A DNA stretch of 64,000 nt. Origin: Cololabis saira (lineage: Eukaryota > Chordata > Actinopteri > Beloniformes > Belonidae). Location of the stretch: positions 43,612,868-43,676,867 of the forward strand of contig NC_084591.1 of NCBI RefSeq assembly GCF_033807715.1, given 5' to 3'. A program made the position numbers and the translations under genes. The notes under the pieces were generated by a model. The model searched no databases. It had not been told where the DNA came from and was given only the letters and a program-made list of their open reading frames with translations. Position 1 is the first letter of the stretch, and every line of letters starts with the position of its first letter. Below, piece after piece: positions 60,841-64,000 of this stretch.

Positions 60841-61262
60841 GCCCTGTTTCCACTGAGTGGTTCGGTACGGTCTGGTACGGTCCGGGACAGTATTTTCTGT
60901 GTTTCCATTATAGAATGGTCCCATTAAACTGAACCATACCGTACCATTTTTGGACCGCCATTGTTTGTAGGTCCATAAAAAAATGGCCTGGTACGGTAAG
61001 GGCAGAGCTAATGGCATACGTGGCATAGATTGTACATACATAGTACCAAAAGCCAAGCATAACAAAAAGGAGCTGGTGGATGTTCTCCATTCTTGCTGTT
61101 GGTAGCGTCTCTATGGTAGCTTCATTTTTTTTGGCGTGACACCTCGCTAGGCATTTAGTCTACAACCCGCATGCACCGTGGTGGTCTGACTTGCAGTGGA
61201 AACGCTTACCTGAACTGACTGGACCATTTTAAACTGTAAGAACCGCTCAGTGGAAACGGGAC
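60841..61262. mobile_element. MITE CTGTTTCCACTGAG
   Basis: Ends CCTGTTTCCACTGAGTGGTTC and AACCGCTCAGTGGAAACGGG are inverted, with GGTACGG repeats inside. No clear target duplication. Non-coding. Confidence 0.75.
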
Positions 61263-61654
61263 TTATTAATGTTCTAACAAAAGCGATCCTGACAAACAGA
61301 CAAAACAAAATTAAGAAAAACGTTGTATTGAGGTCTTCAACTGATGTCTCATGTGTGAAAGCAACATCCCTTGCTTTCTTCACTGAACTTTGTGGGTGGT
61401 TACAGGAAACACTTGAGAATGACGCTGTCAGGAAGGTTTAAGTGAGGACCCAGATGCAGGAGAGCAGGAGGCAGGAGTTCCAAAAAACTGAGATTTATTC
61501 ACAAAAACTTAACCAAAAACAGGCCCAGGCCAACACATAGTCAAAGTTCAGGGGCCGTTCGGGACTGGGCAGACCAGCGAGACAGTTCGGGAGGCCGCCC
61601 TCGGAACCTAGGCCTGGGCTATGGCAGCGGCCGTGACGTGGAGCTTGAGTGTGG
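61263..61654. other. Intergenic, unassigned
   Basis: A GAGGACCCAGATGCAGGAGA block with TTTATTCACAAAAAC (61440-61520) looks like part of a common fish repeat, family unknown. Confidence 0.3.
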
Positions 61655-62023
61655 TATGGCAAGGCAAATGTATTTATAAAGCACATTTCACGCGAGGAGC
61701 ATCGACTCAGAGTGCTCACATACACAAACAAACAAACAAAATTACAGGTTTACAATAACAGTAACAGACAAAAGGATGTCAAGAGAATTATAACATATAT
61801 AAAAAAAATGCTATCACTCAATCAATCATGTAGAGTTTACTCAAACGCCTGTGCAAAAAGGTGAGTTTTTAGTCTGCTTTTGAAAGAGGGCACTGTTGGA
61901 GCAGACCTTAGTTCCTGCAGAGAGGAATTCCAGAGAGTGGGACCGTGGTGACTGAAAGCACCATGAGCAGATCTAGTGTGGATTCTAGGTATGATGAGAA
62001 GACTCTTATTTGATGATCTAAGG

Positions 62024-62519
62024 CAGTGGTTCCCAACCTTTTTTCCTTGTTTCCCCCCCTACTTGTGTCTAAGGCCCCCCGACCCGTACGTACTAGCACC
62101 AAAATAGTCTTTAATTGAAAAAATGAACATTAATTATGTTTTTTTTGATACATTTCTCTTTGGTTTACTCTGTATACATATGACTTGTATAAATGTATAA
62201 AATACGCACAAAAGGACATAAAAGGAAATACAAATATTTCTGAAAAATGTCTCTTTTAATGTGAGACCTAATGTTGAGTAATGATATAATAATAATAATA
62301 AGGAATGAAATCATTTCCTGTGTTTGTCACCAGTGTATAAAAAACACAAAAGCTATTCAAGACATTCATAAATTTTTCCTAACAATGTCTTATGAATGAC
62401 TCATTCGCAAATGTAATTTTTACAACTGCATAATTTCAAAGCAGACAAAGTTTCGCGCCCCCCCAGAGATCTCTGGCGCCCCCCCAGGGGGGGCCCGGAC
62501 CCCAGGTTGGGAGACACTG
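62024..62519. mobile_element. hAT MITE CAGTGGTTCCCAACC
   Basis: Termini CAGTGGTTCCCAACCTTTT and CCAGGTTGGGAGACACTG are inverted. Flanks ATCTAAGG (62016-62023) and ATTTAAGG (62520-62527) agree at 7 of 8. Removing it rejoins the LINE coding sequence. Sub-terminal GGCGCCCCCCC marks this family. Confidence 0.9.
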
Positions 62520-63601
62520 ATTTAAGGGACCTGTCCGTTATGTATTCAGCATGTCAACCATTAGGAGGGAGCTAAGCCATTCATAGATTTAAAGTACTTT
62601 AGAAGTACTTTAAAATCTACTCTTTGTTTAACAGGGGGCCAGTGAAGAGAGGATAAAACAGGAGTGATGTGTTCATACCTCCTGGTTTTGGTTAGAATTC
62701 TGGCTGGAGCATTTTGAATAAGCTGGAGTTTATGTAACACTTGCTTTGTCAGTCCTGCAAAAAGTGCATTGCAATAATCTAATCTACTGGAGATAAAAGC
62801 ATGAACCAGCTTTTCAGAGTCTGATTGTGACAGAAAGCATCTTACTTTAGATATATTTTTGAGGTGATAGAAGGCAGTTCCTGGAGACATTAGCTATGTG
62901 TTTCTGGAAGTTAAGATCAGCATCTAAAATAACACCCACGTTTTTGACAAGCTCACAAGGTTTAACTGATAGAGGAGTTAATAAAGGGACAATATGTTGC
63001 CTTAGAGCAGTTGGAACAACTAAAAGAATCTCTGTTTGTTCTTCATTCAGCTGTAAAAAGTTTGTTGCCATCCAATACTTGATATCTGTAATGCGTTGAA
63101 TGAGGTCATTTGGGCTCAAATGATCGGCAGTAACAGATACATATAATTGTGTGTCATCAGCATAAGAATTATATTGAATATTATGATGCCGAATGATGGA
63201 CCCAAGTGGTAAGTTAACCTATACAAATTGAAAAGTAGAGGACCTAGAATTGACCCTTGTGGGACTCCATATTGAATGCTGACCTTATCAGATTCATAGC
63301 TGCCGACCGAAACAGAGAAAGATCTACCACTTAGATATGATGAAAACCAGTTAAGAACTGAGCCTCTGAGGCCCAAACACTGTTCAAGGCGCTGAAGTAG
63401 AATGACATTGTCCACAGTATCAAAAGCTGCACTAAGGTCAAGCAGTAACAGAATAGAGACTTTGTGGTTGTCTGTGTTAATTTTCAGATTATTGATAACT
63501 CTGACCAGGGCAGTTTCTGTACTGTGATTTTTTCTAAAACCAGACTGGTAGGCATCAAACAGGCTATTATATGACAGATACCTGTGTAATTTCTGGTAAA
63601 C

Positions 63602-63808
63602 TATGGAGCTAGAACAGTCTCATAATACACAAATGCACAGGACAAGTTTTACAAATGCACAGACAGATTTGCAAATACACACACCGTTTCACACATGCAC
63701 AGAACAATTCACACGTGCGTAGGACAAGATATACAAATGTATTTTTGATGCACACACAAATATAACCTGATTTACAAAAGTTTTTTTGTCTGTGAGCTGC
63801 GCTGGATT
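63602..63808. mobile_element. Solo arm fragment of foldback element X
   Basis: Starts TATGGAGCTAGAACAGTCTC, has both ACAAATGCACAGGACAAGTT and the later CAAATACACACACCGTTTCA blocks, and stops at GAGCTGCGCTGGATTT. It keeps the 22 bp absent from the left arm at 56692, so it matches the right arm (reversed). No target duplication is seen and LINE sequence is missing at the site. Confidence 0.85.
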
Positions 63809-64000
63809 TTGGAAGTTGGAGTGCTGGCACTACGGTGCTGAGCGGAGGGAGAGGGGTCATGTCCACCAGCAGAGGAAGCCGCAATATTATTCCTAATGTT
63901 CAGGATTTTAGATTTGAAGTATAATGCAAATTCATTACATTTATCAGAGGAGTGGAACTCAGTGGGTTTTGGTCTTGGAGGATTAATGAGTTTGTCAATT

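Larger units (their letters stand above)
61655..64000 (-). mobile_element. L2-like LINE, RT to 3' UTR, with nested insertions
   Basis: Minus strand from the window end reads EFHSSDKCNEFALYFKSK, then TETALVRVINNLKINTDNHK, LDLSAAFDTVD, QYGVPQGSILGPLLF, the region LQLNEEQTEILLV, HLKNISKVRCFLSQSDS with SSRLDYCNALFAGL, and the C-terminus FKSRLKTHLFAQAFE then stop (61820s). The 3' UTR ends at AAATACATTTGCCTTGCCAT near 61655. The YMDD/FADD box is lost. Interrupted by 62024-62519 and 63602-63808; codons between the endonuclease-RT linker and the RT fingers are missing at the latter site. Confidence 0.88.

Overview
This is eukaryotic sequence and almost certainly teleost fish. It holds one spliced vertebrate gene. 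The rest is a dense mosaic of non-autonomous DNA transposons (hAT-, piggyBac- and Tc1/pogo-like MITEs) and 5'-truncated LINEs (L2-like, RTE-like, L1-like and one RLE-type), a mix typical of ray-finned fish. I cannot name the species.

The only host gene I can support is wasl (N-WASP), on the minus strand. Its start codon is at 34500 and its stop codon at 294-296. I could join eleven coding exons, all with GT-AG junctions and consistent phase, into a 542-codon protein: WH1 (exons 1-4), a 24-nt micro-exon at 23789-23812, basic region and CRIB/GBD (exons 6-8), one large proline-rich exon with two WH2 actin-binding motifs (exon 9), the central helix (exon 10) and the acidic tail (exon 11). All introns larger than 110 bp carry transposon insertions.

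Layout of the wasl part. 1-293 is the 3' UTR. 356-3359 holds two LINE 3' remnants. 3582-5301 is a three-deep MITE stack. 5977-10137 holds four or five MITEs, one with a 50-bp minisatellite. 12350-13094 is a composite hAT element. 15754-16612 is a foldback element with a perfect 8-bp target duplication. 17100-19402 is a TTAA-type element carrying three other elements. 20775-21725 is a compound microsatellite split by a MITE. 24693-25618 and 26043-26453 are further MITEs. 27479-31323 has three more. 32616-34326 is a foldback element split by a hAT copy. The first exon and presumed promoter lie at 34396-35130.

From 35.2 to 64 kb I find no host gene. There is an L1/RTE/Tc1 mosaic (35.2-41.1 kb), a 401-codon intact ORF for the C-terminal half of a restriction-like-endonuclease LINE (43.7-44.9 kb), and the 5' end of a ZMYM1-like hAT transposon (47.0 kb). 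Further on are an AT-rich foldback (54.2-54.8 kb), a four-deep nest LINE > SINE > hAT > 1.9-kb giant foldback (56.0-59.7 kb), and an L2-like LINE split by a hAT and by a solo arm of that foldback (61.7-64 kb).

The most interesting structures are the giant foldback (arms about 655 and 686 bp around a 534-bp core) with its solo arm, the hAT family that carries a captured palindromic MITE in all three of its copies, and the micro-exon of wasl. Family names rest on recognition of protein motifs, termini and target duplications; no database search was possible.
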